From positions 62,001-126,000 of the forward strand of contig NZ_WTCR01000010.1 in the NCBI RefSeq assembly GCF_009795715.1: a DNA stretch of 64,000 bases, in the 5' to 3' direction. This document shows, piece after piece, positions 24,238-33,317 of the stretch. The notes beneath the pieces were generated by a model. It worked only from the letters and a program-made list of their open reading frames with translations. It was not told the DNA's origin and did no database searches. Position 1 is the stretch's first letter, and the number at the start of each line of letters is the position of its first letter. Both the position numbers and the translations under genes were made by a program. The DNA comes from Labilibaculum euxinicum. GTDB taxonomy: Bacteria > Bacteroidota > Bacteroidia > Bacteroidales > Marinifilaceae.

Positions 24238-25605
24238 ATGAGAGTACATTTTATAGCAATTGGCGGCAGCGCCATGCACAATCTCGCAATAGCATTGCAT
24301 TTAAAAGGTTTTACTGTTTCAGGTTCTGATGACGAAATTTTTAACCCCTCAAAATCACGTTTGGAAAAACACAATATACTGCCAAAAGAATGGGGCTGGT
24401 TTCCTGAAAAAATAAATACTGATCTCGACGCTATTATTCTTGGAATGCACGCCCGTATTGATAATCCGGAACTTTTAAAAGCTCAGGAATTAGGCTTAAA
24501 AATCTTCTCTTATCCTGAATACATTTACGAACAAACAAAAGACAAAACCAGAATTGTAATTGGTGGCAGCCATGGAAAAACAACTACAACATCAATGGTT
24601 ATGCATGTTCTTAAAGAAAATGATATTGATTTTGATTATATGGTAGGTGCCCAAATTGAAGGTTTCGAAACCATGGTTAAGTTGACCAAAGAAGCTAAAA
24701 TCGCAATCTTCGAAGGTGATGAATATTTGTCTTCTCCAATTGACCGAAGACCAAAATTTCATCTGTACCATCCGCATATCGCATTAATTACCGGTGTAGC
24801 CTGGGATCACATCAATGTTTTTCCAACTTTTGAAAACTATGTTGAGCAGTTCGAGACATTCACAAATCTTATTCAGCCCAATGGGAGTCTAATCTATTTT
24901 GAAGAGGACGAGCACATTCAAAAAATTCTCACTAAAAGAAGAGATGATGTAAACTACATTCCATACAATACGCATCCATTCAGACTGGAAAACAACCAAA
25001 CCATTTTAACTACAGATGATAACGAATTTGCTCTTGAAATATTTGGGGAGCATAATTTACAAAACCTTATGGGTGCTTATCATATCTGTAAAAGTATTGG
25101 AATAAAAGACCTTGATTTTTACCAATCGATTCAAAATTTTTCCGGAGCCGCCCGTCGCCTGCAAAAGTTGGCTGAAAGCGATAACTGCAGTGTGTTTCAG
25201 GATTTTGCTCATTCTCCTTCTAAATTAAAGGCAACAACCGAAGCTGTAAAAAAGCAATATCAGAATAGAAAATTGATTGCCTGTATGGAACTTCATACTT
25301 TCAGCAGCCTGAAGAAAGAATTTCTACCTCATTATAAAAATACAATGAGTATGGCTGATCAGGCTTTTGTGTATTTTGATCCGAAAACAATTGAACACAA
25401 AAAACTGGAACCAATAACCAGCAAACAGGTAGAAGAAGCGTTTGGAGGAACTAATCTTAAAGTATATATTAATTCCGATCAACTAATCTCAGATTTACTT
25501 TCAATAGATTTTAAGAATACAAATGTTTTATTGATGAGTTCGGGAAACTTTACAGGTGTAAACCTCCCTCATCTTGCCGAAAACATTATAGTAAATACAA
25601 AATAA
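24238..25605 (+). CDS. mpl: Mur ligase-family protein, probable murein tripeptide ligase
   Basis: The 455-residue protein matches Mpl, which re-attaches the recycled tripeptide L-Ala-gamma-D-Glu-meso-DAP to UDP-MurNAc. Evidence: an N-terminal Rossmann segment HFIAIGGSAMHNLAIALHLKGFTVSGSDDEIF, the ATP-binding GGSHGKTTTTSM (residues 109-120), FEGDEYLSSPIDRRPKF and a C-terminal domain with FQDFAHSPSKLKATTEAV. The variant SAMHNLA instead of the MurC GMSGLA is usual in Bacteroidota Mpl-like proteins. MurC itself is the main alternative, but GDEY-SP and the overall size favour Mpl. Confidence 0.85.
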   Translation: MRVHFIAIGGSAMHNLAIALHLKGFTVSGSDDEIFNPSKSRLEKHNILPKEWGWFPEKINTDLDAIILGMHARIDNPELLKAQELGLKIFSYPEYIYEQTKDKTRIVIGGSHGKTTTTSMVMHVLKENDIDFDYMVGAQIEGFETMVKLTKEAKIAIFEGDEYLSSPIDRRPKFHLYHPHIALITGVAWDHINVFPTFENYVEQFETFTNLIQPNGSLIYFEEDEHIQKILTKRRDDVNYIPYNTHPFRLENNQTILTTDDNEFALEIFGEHNLQNLMGAYHICKSIGIKDLDFYQSIQNFSGAARRLQKLAESDNCSVFQDFAHSPSKLKATTEAVKKQYQNRKLIACMELHTFSSLKKEFLPHYKNTMSMADQAFVYFDPKTIEHKKLEPITSKQVEEAFGGTNLKVYINSDQLISDLLSIDFKNTNVLLMSSGNFTGVNLPHLAENIIVNTK

Positions 25606-25670
25606 GCTAAAGTGCACTATTTCAAATCTCTTTATGTTGCCGAAAGATAAATTAATACTATTTTTACGGT

Positions 25671-28007
25671 ATGATGAACCCCAAAGTCAGGACTGTTATG
25701 CTTTGTAAGCTTAAATATTTTTTTTTAATTCTTCTGATTTTCCCAACAACTGCTGTGTTGGGCGAAACTCAGGTTCAAATTCAGAAGGCCGAAGAGTTAT
25801 TAAAAAGTACTGAAGGTGGTAAAAGAATTGGTTTACTTAAAGAACTATCGCGTTTATATATTGATATAGATCCTGACAAAAGTATCGACTACGCAAAAGA
25901 AGTTGTCATTCTCAACTCTGCAGATCCTGCTGAAAAATCAGCTTCATTATACGATCTGGGAAATTTATATCGTCGGGTTAACAATCTTAGACTGGCGCTC
26001 GATTGCCACAAACAGGCTCTGGAAATCCGAAAAACGATTAATGACCTGAAAGGAACTGCCAGTTCGTTGAATAACATAGGAGAAATATATAAAATACTCA
26101 ATAAATACGACGAAGCCCTGATTCATCTTAACCGGTCGCTTGAAATAAGGGAGAAAAATGGAACTCAAAAAGAAGTTGCTTACACCTTAAATAATATCGG
26201 AAGTGTTTTTTGGCTAAAAAAGGATTACGCCAACTCCTTAGAATTTTATCTTAAATCTCTGGAAATAAGATCTGATTTAGGAGACAAATCGGACATCTCA
26301 TCCTCTCTCAACAATCTCGGGAATGTGTATAAGAATCTTAATAAACCAAACAAAGCACTCGATTATTACACCAAAGCTCTTGAAATTAGAGAAGAAATAG
26401 GCGACAAAACCCTTATTGCATTTTCGCTAAATGATATTGGAGGAATATATTGGAGATTAAGCAATTTCAATGAATCTTTGGCCTACTACAACAGATCTCT
26501 TGAAATAAGAAAAGAAATAGGAAATAAAATATTTATTGCCGCTACTCTCAAAAATATAGGAACGGTATACAAGGATCTAAATGAACTGGATTTTTCTTTA
26601 AAGAACTACAATGAAGCCTTAAAAATTTACGATGAGATTAATGATCAAAAGGAACAGGCAAATGTCTTTTCGTTAATTGGGAATCTATACGAAAGCTATA
26701 ATAATTTCGATAAGAGTCTGGAATATCATAAAATATCACTTAGTCTTCACCGCAGAATAGGAAATAACAAAGGAATAGCATATTCCTCGAACAGCATTGG
26801 AGAAATATTAATGAAATATTACCAAAGCGAGGAAGCCAAAGACTATTTGCTTTCAGCATTTGATCATGCTAATTTGTGCAAAGACAGAAGCCTGCAAAAA
26901 ATTGCATCGGAGAATTTGTTCGAGTATTTCTCGAACCAAGGAGATTATAAGAAAGCATTGGAATACTTCCGTGAATACTCGAGTACCCAATACGACAGTA
27001 TTATAGATCAGATTGATAAAGATAAAATATCTGAATTTGAGGCTAATTATCAGATTTCGAAAAATAAAGATGAAATCAAGAGCTTAAAAGCTTACAATCG
27101 TCAGCAAACCATCGTAATCTATCTTTTTATAGCCTTAATAATACTTGCAGGAATAATAGGTTATGTCGCAAACAAGAACATCAAAATTAGAAAGGAAGCT
27201 ACGCAAGCCTTAACAGAAAAGAATGATGAACTGGAAGAAATGAACTCCAGATTAAAAGAGACTGAAGTGACACTTAAAGATTTGAATCTTACTAAGGACA
27301 AAATATTCAATATTATTTCTAACGATTTACGAACCCCTTTTATTGATATGAAGCTTATGAGTTCAAAACTTCTTGATAGTTTTGATCAGGCTAAAATTGA
27401 AGAACAAAAGCATTTATCGAAAAATATCAGAGACTTGTCTTTCCAAACTTATGATCTTGTTGAAAATATTTTACTGTGGTCAGCCTCTCAGTCCGGAAAA
27501 ACAAAATTTTCACCTCGCCTTTTTAATGTGAAAGAACTTTTAGATTATAGTTTAACAAAGCTTTCAGAACAACTTGTTGAGAAAAATGTTAAGATTATTT
27601 TTAATTTAGACAGTACCTCCAAAGCATACGCAGACACAGCAGCTATCTGCGAAGTATTTAAAAATCTGCTCTCCAATGCAATAAAATTCTCCTATCGTGA
27701 AGGGAAAATTACGATTTCGGCCCGGGAAAAGAAATACTGGGTAGAATTGGATATTTCTGATGAAGGAGTTGGAATGAGTAAAACCAATCTTCACAAAATA
27801 TTCCGTTTGGATAATAATTACCTTGCATTAGGAACTGCCCAGGAAAAAGGTGCTGGAATTGGCTTGTTGCTTTGTAAAGAATACGTTGAGAAAAATGGCG
27901 GAAAGATATGGGCAGATAGTGAAGAAGGAAAAGGAAGTAGTTTTTACATTACCATTCCTAAATCAGATAAATTAATGGGCTCCGTTCCTAAAATAGAAGA
28001 TCAATAA
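25671..28007 (+). CDS. TPR-containing histidine kinase-like protein lacking the phosphoacceptor His
   Basis: The 778-residue protein has a signal or anchor segment, then about eight TPR repeats (residues about 60-430, e.g. LGNLYRRVNNLRLALDCHKQALEIR). One membrane helix follows (TIVIYLFIALIILAGIIGYV, about 480-500), then a coiled coil, a dimerisation region and an HATPase domain with N box (NLLSNAIKFS), G1 (DEGVGMS) and G2 (GAGIGLLLCKEYVEKNGG). In the H box the expected IIAHDLR reads IISNDLR: residue 551 is AAC Asn, not His. It therefore cannot autophosphorylate in the usual way. No response regulator gene is adjacent. Confidence 0.88.
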   Translation: MMNPKVRTVMLCKLKYFFLILLIFPTTAVLGETQVQIQKAEELLKSTEGGKRIGLLKELSRLYIDIDPDKSIDYAKEVVILNSADPAEKSASLYDLGNLYRRVNNLRLALDCHKQALEIRKTINDLKGTASSLNNIGEIYKILNKYDEALIHLNRSLEIREKNGTQKEVAYTLNNIGSVFWLKKDYANSLEFYLKSLEIRSDLGDKSDISSSLNNLGNVYKNLNKPNKALDYYTKALEIREEIGDKTLIAFSLNDIGGIYWRLSNFNESLAYYNRSLEIRKEIGNKIFIAATLKNIGTVYKDLNELDFSLKNYNEALKIYDEINDQKEQANVFSLIGNLYESYNNFDKSLEYHKISLSLHRRIGNNKGIAYSSNSIGEILMKYYQSEEAKDYLLSAFDHANLCKDRSLQKIASENLFEYFSNQGDYKKALEYFREYSSTQYDSIIDQIDKDKISEFEANYQISKNKDEIKSLKAYNRQQTIVIYLFIALIILAGIIGYVANKNIKIRKEATQALTEKNDELEEMNSRLKETEVTLKDLNLTKDKIFNIISNDLRTPFIDMKLMSSKLLDSFDQAKIEEQKHLSKNIRDLSFQTYDLVENILLWSASQSGKTKFSPRLFNVKELLDYSLTKLSEQLVEKNVKIIFNLDSTSKAYADTAAICEVFKNLLSNAIKFSYREGKITISAREKKYWVELDISDEGVGMSKTNLHKIFRLDNNYLALGTAQEKGAGIGLLLCKEYVEKNGGKIWADSEEGKGSSFYITIPKSDKLMGSVPKIEDQ

Positions 28008-28130
28008 GCGAAGTACAACTCCACCAATACAAACCTGTATTTCTTAAATCCCTATGGTCTAATTTGTAATTTACCGACCGAACTTCAATTAATTAAATGT
28101 TGATTTATTTTTTAAGAACGAACAAAATGC

Positions 28131-28160
28131 AAAACGAGACCTCATGTGAAGCCTCGTTTA
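28131..28160 (-). terminator. Terminator of the CoA-transferase gene
   Basis: On the minus strand AAACGAGGC-TTCACATGAG-GTCTCGTTTT forms a stem with a short mismatch, 26 bases after the stop. Confidence 0.65.
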
Positions 28161-28185
28161 TTTTGATCAGAATATCTGAACTATA

Positions 28186-29499
28186 TTAGTATTTTTTAGC
28201 AACAAAATGGTAGTGACTACCAAATCTTTCGAAAGCTGCCTGATCCAATTCTTCTCTAAAATTAGGATGTGCAACAGAAATAATAGCTTTAGCTCTTTGT
28301 TGTAATGTTTTTCCAAACAAATTAACTGCTCCATGCTCAGTTACAAACCATCTCATGTTGTTACGGGTAGTTACAACACCAGATCCCTGAAGTAGAGTTG
28401 GAGTGATTTTTGAAACTCCTTTTCCAGTAACAGAAGGCATTGCAATAATTGGCACACCACCTTCTGAAGCAGAAGCACCACGTGTAAAGTCAATCTGTCC
28501 GCCAACACCAGAGTAGTGTCTTGTTCCAATTGAATCGGCACAAACCTGACCTGTAATATCAATAGATAATGCAGAATTAATTGCACATACTTTAGGATTT
28601 TGCTTGATGATACCAACACCATTAGTATAAGCAACATCCATCATTAAAACTCCGGGATTATCATCAACAAAATCGTAAAGCTCCTTTGTTCCCATTAAGA
28701 AACCAGCAACAATCTTACCCTTATCTAATTTCTTGTTCATTCCGTTAACAACACCGCTGTAAACCAAAGGAAGAAGACCGTCAGCAAACATTTCAGTGTG
28801 CACACCAAGATTCTTGTGATTGCCTAATTGAGCTAAAACCGCATTTGGAATACCACCAATACCCATCTGAAGACAAGCTCCATCAGGAATTAAACCTGCA
28901 ACATTTTTACCAATCTGAATATCCATATCACATAATGGTGCATTATGGTGCTCTATTAGCGGAGTATTATCCTCACAAAACACATCAAAATACCTCAAAG
29001 GCATCAAGGCATCACCGAATGCACGAGGCACATTAGGATTGATTACCGCAACAACAGTATCTGCTGTTTCAACAGCTGCTTTTGTAGCATCAACAGAGGT
29101 ACCCAATGATACATATCCATGCTTATCCGGCACACTTACCTGAACCACGGCTACGTTCACTTTCAAAATTCCTTCACGAATCAACTGCTGCGTTTCGCTC
29201 AAAAACACAGGAATATAATCGGCATAACCTGCCTGTGTTTGCTTCCGTACGTTGGCACCAACAAACAATGACTCCAAATTAAAGATACCTTCAAATTCTG
29301 CGTCTGCATAAGGAGCCGGACCTTCTGTATGGAGGTGCTGTATTGCCACATCGTAAATTTCGCCATTACGACCCCTTTCACACATTGCATTTATAAACTT
29401 CTGCGGAGCCAAAGCCACGGAATGTAAATGTACTCTATCCCCAGATTTAATCACCTTCGCTGCTTCCTCAAAAGAAACTATTTTGATCTCTTTGTGCAT
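28186..29499 (-). CDS. Acetyl-CoA hydrolase/transferase family protein (acyl-CoA:carboxylate CoA-transferase)
   Basis: The 437-residue protein belongs to the family of 4-hydroxybutyrate, acetyl- and succinyl-CoA transferases. Visible marks are VHLHSVALAP, MGIGGIPNAVLAQLG, GVHTEMFADG (carrying the candidate catalytic Glu) and FTRGASASEGGVPIIAMPS. Together with mutAB it could release propionate from propionyl-CoA or activate succinate or acetate, but substrates cannot be told from sequence. Start ATG 29499. It has its own terminator and is likely monocistronic. Confidence 0.88.
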   Translation of the reverse strand: MHKEIKIVSFEEAAKVIKSGDRVHLHSVALAPQKFINAMCERGRNGEIYDVAIQHLHTEGPAPYADAEFEGIFNLESLFVGANVRKQTQAGYADYIPVFLSETQQLIREGILKVNVAVVQVSVPDKHGYVSLGTSVDATKAAVETADTVVAVINPNVPRAFGDALMPLRYFDVFCEDNTPLIEHHNAPLCDMDIQIGKNVAGLIPDGACLQMGIGGIPNAVLAQLGNHKNLGVHTEMFADGLLPLVYSGVVNGMNKKLDKGKIVAGFLMGTKELYDFVDDNPGVLMMDVAYTNGVGIIKQNPKVCAINSALSIDITGQVCADSIGTRHYSGVGGQIDFTRGASASEGGVPIIAMPSVTGKGVSKITPTLLQGSGVVTTRNNMRWFVTEHGAVNLFGKTLQQRAKAIISVAHPNFREELDQAAFERFGSHYHFVAKKY

Positions 29500-29751
29500 C
29501 TTTTAATCGATTTTATGATGTTTTTTAATAATTCCTAAATCGCCGACTAAAGTAGTATATTTTTTGAGTCCAATTTCTGCTATTCAGCATTAATGCTACA
29601 AAACATATCTGCATTATCGGTTCATAACTAAGCTTTTGCGATTCAATTTCCAGAAATAATTGAGAATAAAATCAGTACCACTTAAATGGAATTTAAAAAT
29701 GTATCTTGGAACAGGTGACAAATTCTTACAGGAGTAGTTAAAACGCAGAAT

Positions 29752-29930
29752 CACATAAAAAATGAAGCCGGAAATAAATTTCCGGCTGCAAAACCCAAAC
29801 ATCTAATAAAACTTAAATAACAAAAACTATCAAACTATTATTTTTGTAACCCTATTATTTCGCAAAGTATGCTACTTTAGCTCTTTATAACTTTCTGCCG
29901 AAATAAAAAATAATTGTTGTTTTATATTAG
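29752..29930 (-). ncRNA. Candidate small RNA divergent from oxyR
   Basis: A minus-strand promoter (29937-29968) and an intrinsic terminator (29766-29787 plus a T-rich tail to about 29752) bound a transcript of about 180 bases. It has no ATG-started frame that closes before the terminator. It lies in the 500-base gap between oxyR and the CoA-transferase, transcribed divergently from oxyR. No Rfam family is recognised by eye. Confidence 0.35.
29766..29787 (-). terminator. Intrinsic terminator, minus strand
   Basis: AGCCGGAAA-loop-TTTCCGGCT, a 9-bp GC-containing stem, followed on the minus strand by a T-rich tail (TTCATTTTTTA). No protein gene on the minus strand lies upstream of it. Confidence 0.6.
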
Positions 29931-29936
29931 TACTAC

Positions 29937-29968
29937 CAAATGTAGTGTACTTTTCATCATCTATCAAA
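29937..29968 (-). promoter_or_regulatory. Minus-strand promoter TTTG-N20-TACATTTG
   Basis: Read on the minus strand, TTTG (29968-29965), 20 bases and TACATTTG (29944-29937) fit the Bacteroidota consensus fully. It would start a transcript near 29930 running away from oxyR. Confidence 0.55.
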
Positions 29969-30000
29969 TCAATAATGCTTATAATCCGATAGATAATCTT

Positions 30001-30008
30001 TATATTTG
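30001..30008 (+). promoter_or_regulatory. -7 box TATATTTG of oxyR
   Basis: An exact TAnnTTTG match 24 bases before the oxyR ATG at 30033. The weak -33 would be consistent with regulated expression. Confidence 0.55.
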
Positions 30009-30032
30009 AGCTTAAATCCAAATTCAATAAAC

Positions 30033-30974
30033 ATGATTACAATTACCCAGTTGGAATATATCGTTGCAGTTGATACATACCGTCATTTTGCCACTGCTGC
30101 TGATAAGTGCTTTATTACACAGCCTACGCTTAGTATGCAAATTAAAAAATTAGAAGAATTTCTGGATATTAATATATTTGATCGCAGCAAACAGCCAATT
30201 ATCCCAACGGATGTTGGTAAATCTATAATAGAACAAGCCAGGATAATCTTAGGAGACACAAAAAAAATCAACGACATTATACATGATCATAAAAATACAA
30301 TTGTAGGAAGTCTTAAAATAGGTATCATTCCAACCCTTGCTCCATTCCTCCTACCCATGTTTATTGGAGACTATATCCGAAATTACCCTGCTCTTAAAGT
30401 GGAAGTGGAAGAAATGGTATCTGAAGATATAATAATGAGTTTAAAAAAAGACAAAATAGATGTCGGCATATTTGTGACACCAGCCAAGGAAGATAAAATA
30501 AATGAAAAGCCACTATTTTACGAAGAGATGATGATTTATGCACACAAAGATCATGAGCTTCTTAAAAAATCAGTTATTGAGGTAAAAGATATTGCCACTC
30601 CGGAAATATGGATGCTTGGTGATGGTCACTGTTTTCGAAATCAGGTCATCAATCTTTGTGAAATGCACGATTTGCAACATCAGGAATTGCCTTTCGAGTT
30701 TGAGAGTAATTCTTTAGAAACTTTAATGAAAATTGTGGATAAAGAAGGTGGTTTTACGTTGATTCCCGAATTAGCCACTCAATATTTACCCAAAGACAAG
30801 TTAAATCAAGTTAAGAGATTCACAAATCTACACCCTTTACGAGAAGTTAGTTTGGTGTATTCCCGTCATTACTCAAAGAATAAATTACTCGATCTTTTGG
30901 CCGTAAGTATCCAAAACATCATCCCTAAAGACCTTTTAAATAGTACAAGAGGAACAATTGTTGAATGGCGCTGA
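30033..30974 (+). CDS. oxyR: LysR-type hydrogen peroxide regulator OxyR
   Basis: From ATG 30033 (MITITQLEYIVAVDTYRHFATAA) the protein is 313 residues. It has the N-terminal LysR winged helix (CFITQPTLSMQIKKLEEFL) and the substrate domain. The redox pair is Cys200 in GDGHCFRNQ and Cys209 in INLCEMHD; the 9-residue spacing and GHC-R-Q context match E. coli Cys199/Cys208. It should sense peroxide through a disulfide and activate catalase, Dps and peroxiredoxin genes, none of which is in the window. The ORF extends back to TTG 30006, which overlaps the promoter. Confidence 0.93.
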   Translation: MITITQLEYIVAVDTYRHFATAADKCFITQPTLSMQIKKLEEFLDINIFDRSKQPIIPTDVGKSIIEQARIILGDTKKINDIIHDHKNTIVGSLKIGIIPTLAPFLLPMFIGDYIRNYPALKVEVEEMVSEDIIMSLKKDKIDVGIFVTPAKEDKINEKPLFYEEMMIYAHKDHELLKKSVIEVKDIATPEIWMLGDGHCFRNQVINLCEMHDLQHQELPFEFESNSLETLMKIVDKEGGFTLIPELATQYLPKDKLNQVKRFTNLHPLREVSLVYSRHYSKNKLLDLLAVSIQNIIPKDLLNSTRGTIVEWR

Positions 30975-31159
30975 TTACTCTTTATTCTAAGAAAGAAGCA
31001 GTTAGGAATTTTAGATAAAAAAAGTCTTGTTTTTTTTCAAATAAAGTATTGCCAATTCAAAGAATTATCTCTTTCTTTGCATCGCTAAAGAAAAAAATAG
31101 TGATCACGATTGCTCCTTTTAGTTCTTCAGCTTTTAAAAAGAAAAAACACAAAAATGTA

Positions 31160-31190
31160 TTTGCAAAATTAAATTTTTGATTTACCTTTG
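31160..31190 (+). promoter_or_regulatory. Promoter of the first tRNA-Glu (TTTG-N19-TACCTTTG)
   Basis: A full consensus match: TTTG 31160-31163, 19 bases, TACCTTTG 31183-31190, ending 18 bases before the tRNA. Confidence 0.8.
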
Positions 31191-31208
31191 CATCTCTTTA
31201 AAATAAAT

Positions 31209-31280
31209 GGTCCGTTCGTCTAGGGGTTAGGACGCCAGGTTTTCATCCTGGTAACAGGGGTTCGATTCCCCTACGGACTA
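31209..31280 (+). tRNA. tRNA-Glu (anticodon TTC), copy 1
   Basis: A 72-base cloverleaf: acceptor GGTCCGT/ACGGACT with discriminator A, D arm TCGTCTAGGGGTTAGGACG, anticodon stem CCAGG/CCTGG with loop TTTTCAT (anticodon TTC), T arm CAGGGGTTCGATTCCCCTA-type. CCA is not encoded. Confidence 0.95.
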
Positions 31281-31287
31281 CGAAAAG

Positions 31288-31319
31288 TTTGTAGCAAGTT
31301 ATTTTTTAACTTACCTTTG
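31288..31319 (+). promoter_or_regulatory. Promoter of the second tRNA-Glu (TTTG-N20-TACCTTTG)
   Basis: TTTG 31288-31291, 20 bases, TACCTTTG 31312-31319, located between the two tRNA copies, so copy 2 can be transcribed on its own, probably together with rpsT. Confidence 0.75.
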
Positions 31320-31340
31320 CTACGCAAAAATAAAGATAAT

Positions 31341-31412
31341 GGTCCGTTCGTCTAGGGGTTAGGACGCCAGGTTTTCATCCTGGTAACAGGGGTTCGATTC
31401 CCCTACGGACTA
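31341..31412 (+). tRNA. tRNA-Glu (anticodon TTC), copy 2
   Basis: Identical in all 72 bases to the copy at 31209-31280, 60 bases downstream. rpsT begins 32 bases after it. Confidence 0.95.
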
Positions 31413-31444
31413 CCAAGATAAATAAATTTAGATAACTTTAAGAG

Positions 31445-31696
31445 ATGGCAAATCATCAATCTGCAATTAAAAGAATAAGACAGTCTGAAGCAAAACGAGT
31501 ACACAACAAGTTTTACGCTAAGACTACTAGAAATGCTGTAAGAAAGTTACGTGCTACTACTGATAAAGAAGCTGCTAACGAATTATTACCAACGGTTACT
31601 GCAATGTTAGATAAACTTGCAAAAATCAATGTAATTCATAAAAACAAAGCGGCTAACTTAAAATCTAAATTAGCTTTACACGTTAACAAACTGTAG
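31445..31696 (+). CDS. rpsT: 30S ribosomal protein S20
   Basis: The 83-residue basic helical protein is S20: [59 protein letters not shown]. It binds 16S rRNA early in 30S assembly. Length and ends are standard. It sits directly after two tRNA-Glu genes and before a strong terminator, probably in the same transcript as the second tRNA. Confidence 0.97.
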   Translation: MANHQSAIKRIRQSEAKRVHNKFYAKTTRNAVRKLRATTDKEAANELLPTVTAMLDKLAKINVIHKNKAANLKSKLALHVNKL

Positions 31697-31721
31697 GTAA
31701 GAAATTACTACTCTATAATAG

Positions 31722-31747
31722 AGGGTTCTCACTGAGAACCCTTTTTG
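31722..31747 (+). terminator. rpsT terminator
   Basis: AGGGTTCTC-ACT-GAGAACCCT followed by TTTTT, 26 bases after the rpsT stop. Confidence 0.9.
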
Positions 31748-31819
31748 TCATGCAATAAATTTTCATTTGATTATTTCGCATATTTTCATAACTTTAATTA
31801 AGTTATAACATATCGCGAA

Positions 31820-32515
31820 ATGGACGAATATAAGAAATTAAGCATTAAGGACTGGGCTATTGAAGATCGCCCCAGAGAAAAATTAATGTATAAAGGCGTT
31901 AAAAGTTTATCTTCTGCCGAGCTTCTGGCAATTATTATTGGAAGTGGTAACCGAAAGCAATCTGCGGTTGAATTATCCAAATCAATTCTATCTGATTGTG
32001 ACAATGATCTTAATCTGCTCGCAAAAAAAAACATTCATGATTTAGTGAAAATCCCAGGTATTGGGGAAGCAAAAGCTATAAGTATCATCTCAGCTTTAGA
32101 ATTAGGCCGAAGACAAAAAGCTTTTCCCTCCAAACAAAAACAAAAAATAACCTGCAGTCAGGATGCTTTTGAACTCATATCTCCCTATGTTGAAGATTTA
32201 GGCCATGAGGAGTTTTGGGTCATTTTTCTTAATCAAGCAAATAAAATAGTCGAAATTAAAAACGTTTCATCAGGAGGTATCACCGGAACTGTTTTTGATG
32301 TAAGATTAGTATTTAAAGATGCCCTGCTTTTAGGTGCAACCAACTTAATTCTTTGCCACAATCATCCGTCAGGCAATCTTCAACCTTCCAATGCAGACAA
32401 GGATGTAACCTCAAAAGCCAGTGAGGCAGGTAAACTAATGAATATTTCGGTATTGGATCATTTAATAATTGCAGACAATCAATTCTTTAGCTTTGCAGAT
32501 GAAGGACTAATTTAG
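31820..32515 (+). CDS. radC: RadC-family JAB-domain protein
   Basis: The 231-residue protein has an N-terminal helix-hairpin-helix (LVKIPGIGEAKAISIISALELGRR) and a C-terminal JAMM/MPN+ metalloprotease-like domain with His180, His182 and Asp193 in HNHPSG-x-x-x-P-S-x-x-D. The family is historically named DNA repair protein RadC, but that role is not supported experimentally in E. coli. It stands between rpsT and upp without tight coupling. Confidence 0.93.
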   Translation: MDEYKKLSIKDWAIEDRPREKLMYKGVKSLSSAELLAIIIGSGNRKQSAVELSKSILSDCDNDLNLLAKKNIHDLVKIPGIGEAKAISIISALELGRRQKAFPSKQKQKITCSQDAFELISPYVEDLGHEEFWVIFLNQANKIVEIKNVSSGGITGTVFDVRLVFKDALLLGATNLILCHNHPSGNLQPSNADKDVTSKASEAGKLMNISVLDHLIIADNQFFSFADEGLI

Positions 32516-32575
32516 AATGAATTAGTCTTATCAATTTTTTAAGGAATTCCTTGTTTAATATTTTTGAAATATGGC

Positions 32576-32583
32576 TATATTTG
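32576..32583 (+). promoter_or_regulatory. -7 box TATATTTG of upp
   Basis: An exact TAnnTTTG match 28 bases before the upp ATG; a possible TTG lies 22 bases upstream, slightly long. Confidence 0.5.
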
Positions 32584-32611
32584 CGCTCAGCTAAATTTTA
32601 AATAAATAATC

Positions 32612-33268
32612 ATGGTGGTCAATACTTTAGGAGAAAAAAACTCTCTTTTTAATCAATTCATAGCTGAAATCAGAGATATAAATATTCAAAAAGATCCTCT
32701 TCGCTTTAGAAGAAATCTGGAAAGAGTGGGCGAGATTTTTGCGTACGAAATCAGTAAGGAATTGGATTTCACTGAAAGCTCAATACAAACTCCTCTTGGA
32801 GAATCACTTACAAGCCTTCCATCCTGCGAAGTTGTAGTAGCTTCCATTCTTAGGGCAGGCTTACCTTTACACACTGGTCTTTTAAATTACTTCGACAGAT
32901 CGGAAAATGCCTTTATTTCTGCTTACAGAAAATATTCTGATGATGGCGAGTTCAAAATCAATTTTGAATACATTTCATCTCCATCGATAGATGGCAAAGT
33001 TGTTATTCTTGCCGATCCGATGCTGGCTACAGGTTCTTCAATGGAATTAGCGTATAAAGCAATGCTAACAAAAGGAACACCTAAACACGTTCACATTGTT
33101 GCGGTTATTGGTAGTGAAGAAGGTGTTGAGTTTATAAAAAGTAAACTTTCTAATGAAAATATCACTATTTGGATGGGTGCTGTTGATAAAGATTTAAATT
33201 CGAAATCATATATTGTTCCGGGATGCGGCGATGCAGGCGATCTTGCATTTGGTGCTAAACTGGGATAA
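32612..33268 (+). CDS. upp: Uracil phosphoribosyltransferase
   Basis: The 218-residue salvage enzyme makes UMP from uracil and PRPP. The PRPP loop VVILADPMLATGSSMELAYKA and the uracil-binding C terminus YIVPGCGDAGDLAFGAKLG are clear, as is CEVVVASILRAGLPLHTGLLNYF. Length matches the family. Own promoter and own terminator. Confidence 0.96.
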   Translation: MVVNTLGEKNSLFNQFIAEIRDINIQKDPLRFRRNLERVGEIFAYEISKELDFTESSIQTPLGESLTSLPSCEVVVASILRAGLPLHTGLLNYFDRSENAFISAYRKYSDDGEFKINFEYISSPSIDGKVVILADPMLATGSSMELAYKAMLTKGTPKHVHIVAVIGSEEGVEFIKSKLSNENITIWMGAVDKDLNSKSYIVPGCGDAGDLAFGAKLG

Positions 33269-33287
33269 ATAAAATATTTATCAGAAG

Positions 33288-33317
33288 AGGGTTGTTTTTT
33301 GAAACAACCCTTTTTTT
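33288..33317. terminator. upp terminator, shared with convergent folK
   Basis: AGGGTTGTTT-loop-AAACAACCCT followed by TTTTTT on the plus strand. folK ends inside the T-run. Confidence 0.85.

Noticed and set aside
29614-29802. Minus-strand frame of 62 codons in the oxyR/CoA-transferase gap
   Set aside because: It reads through the terminator hairpin at 29766-29787 and has no family features.
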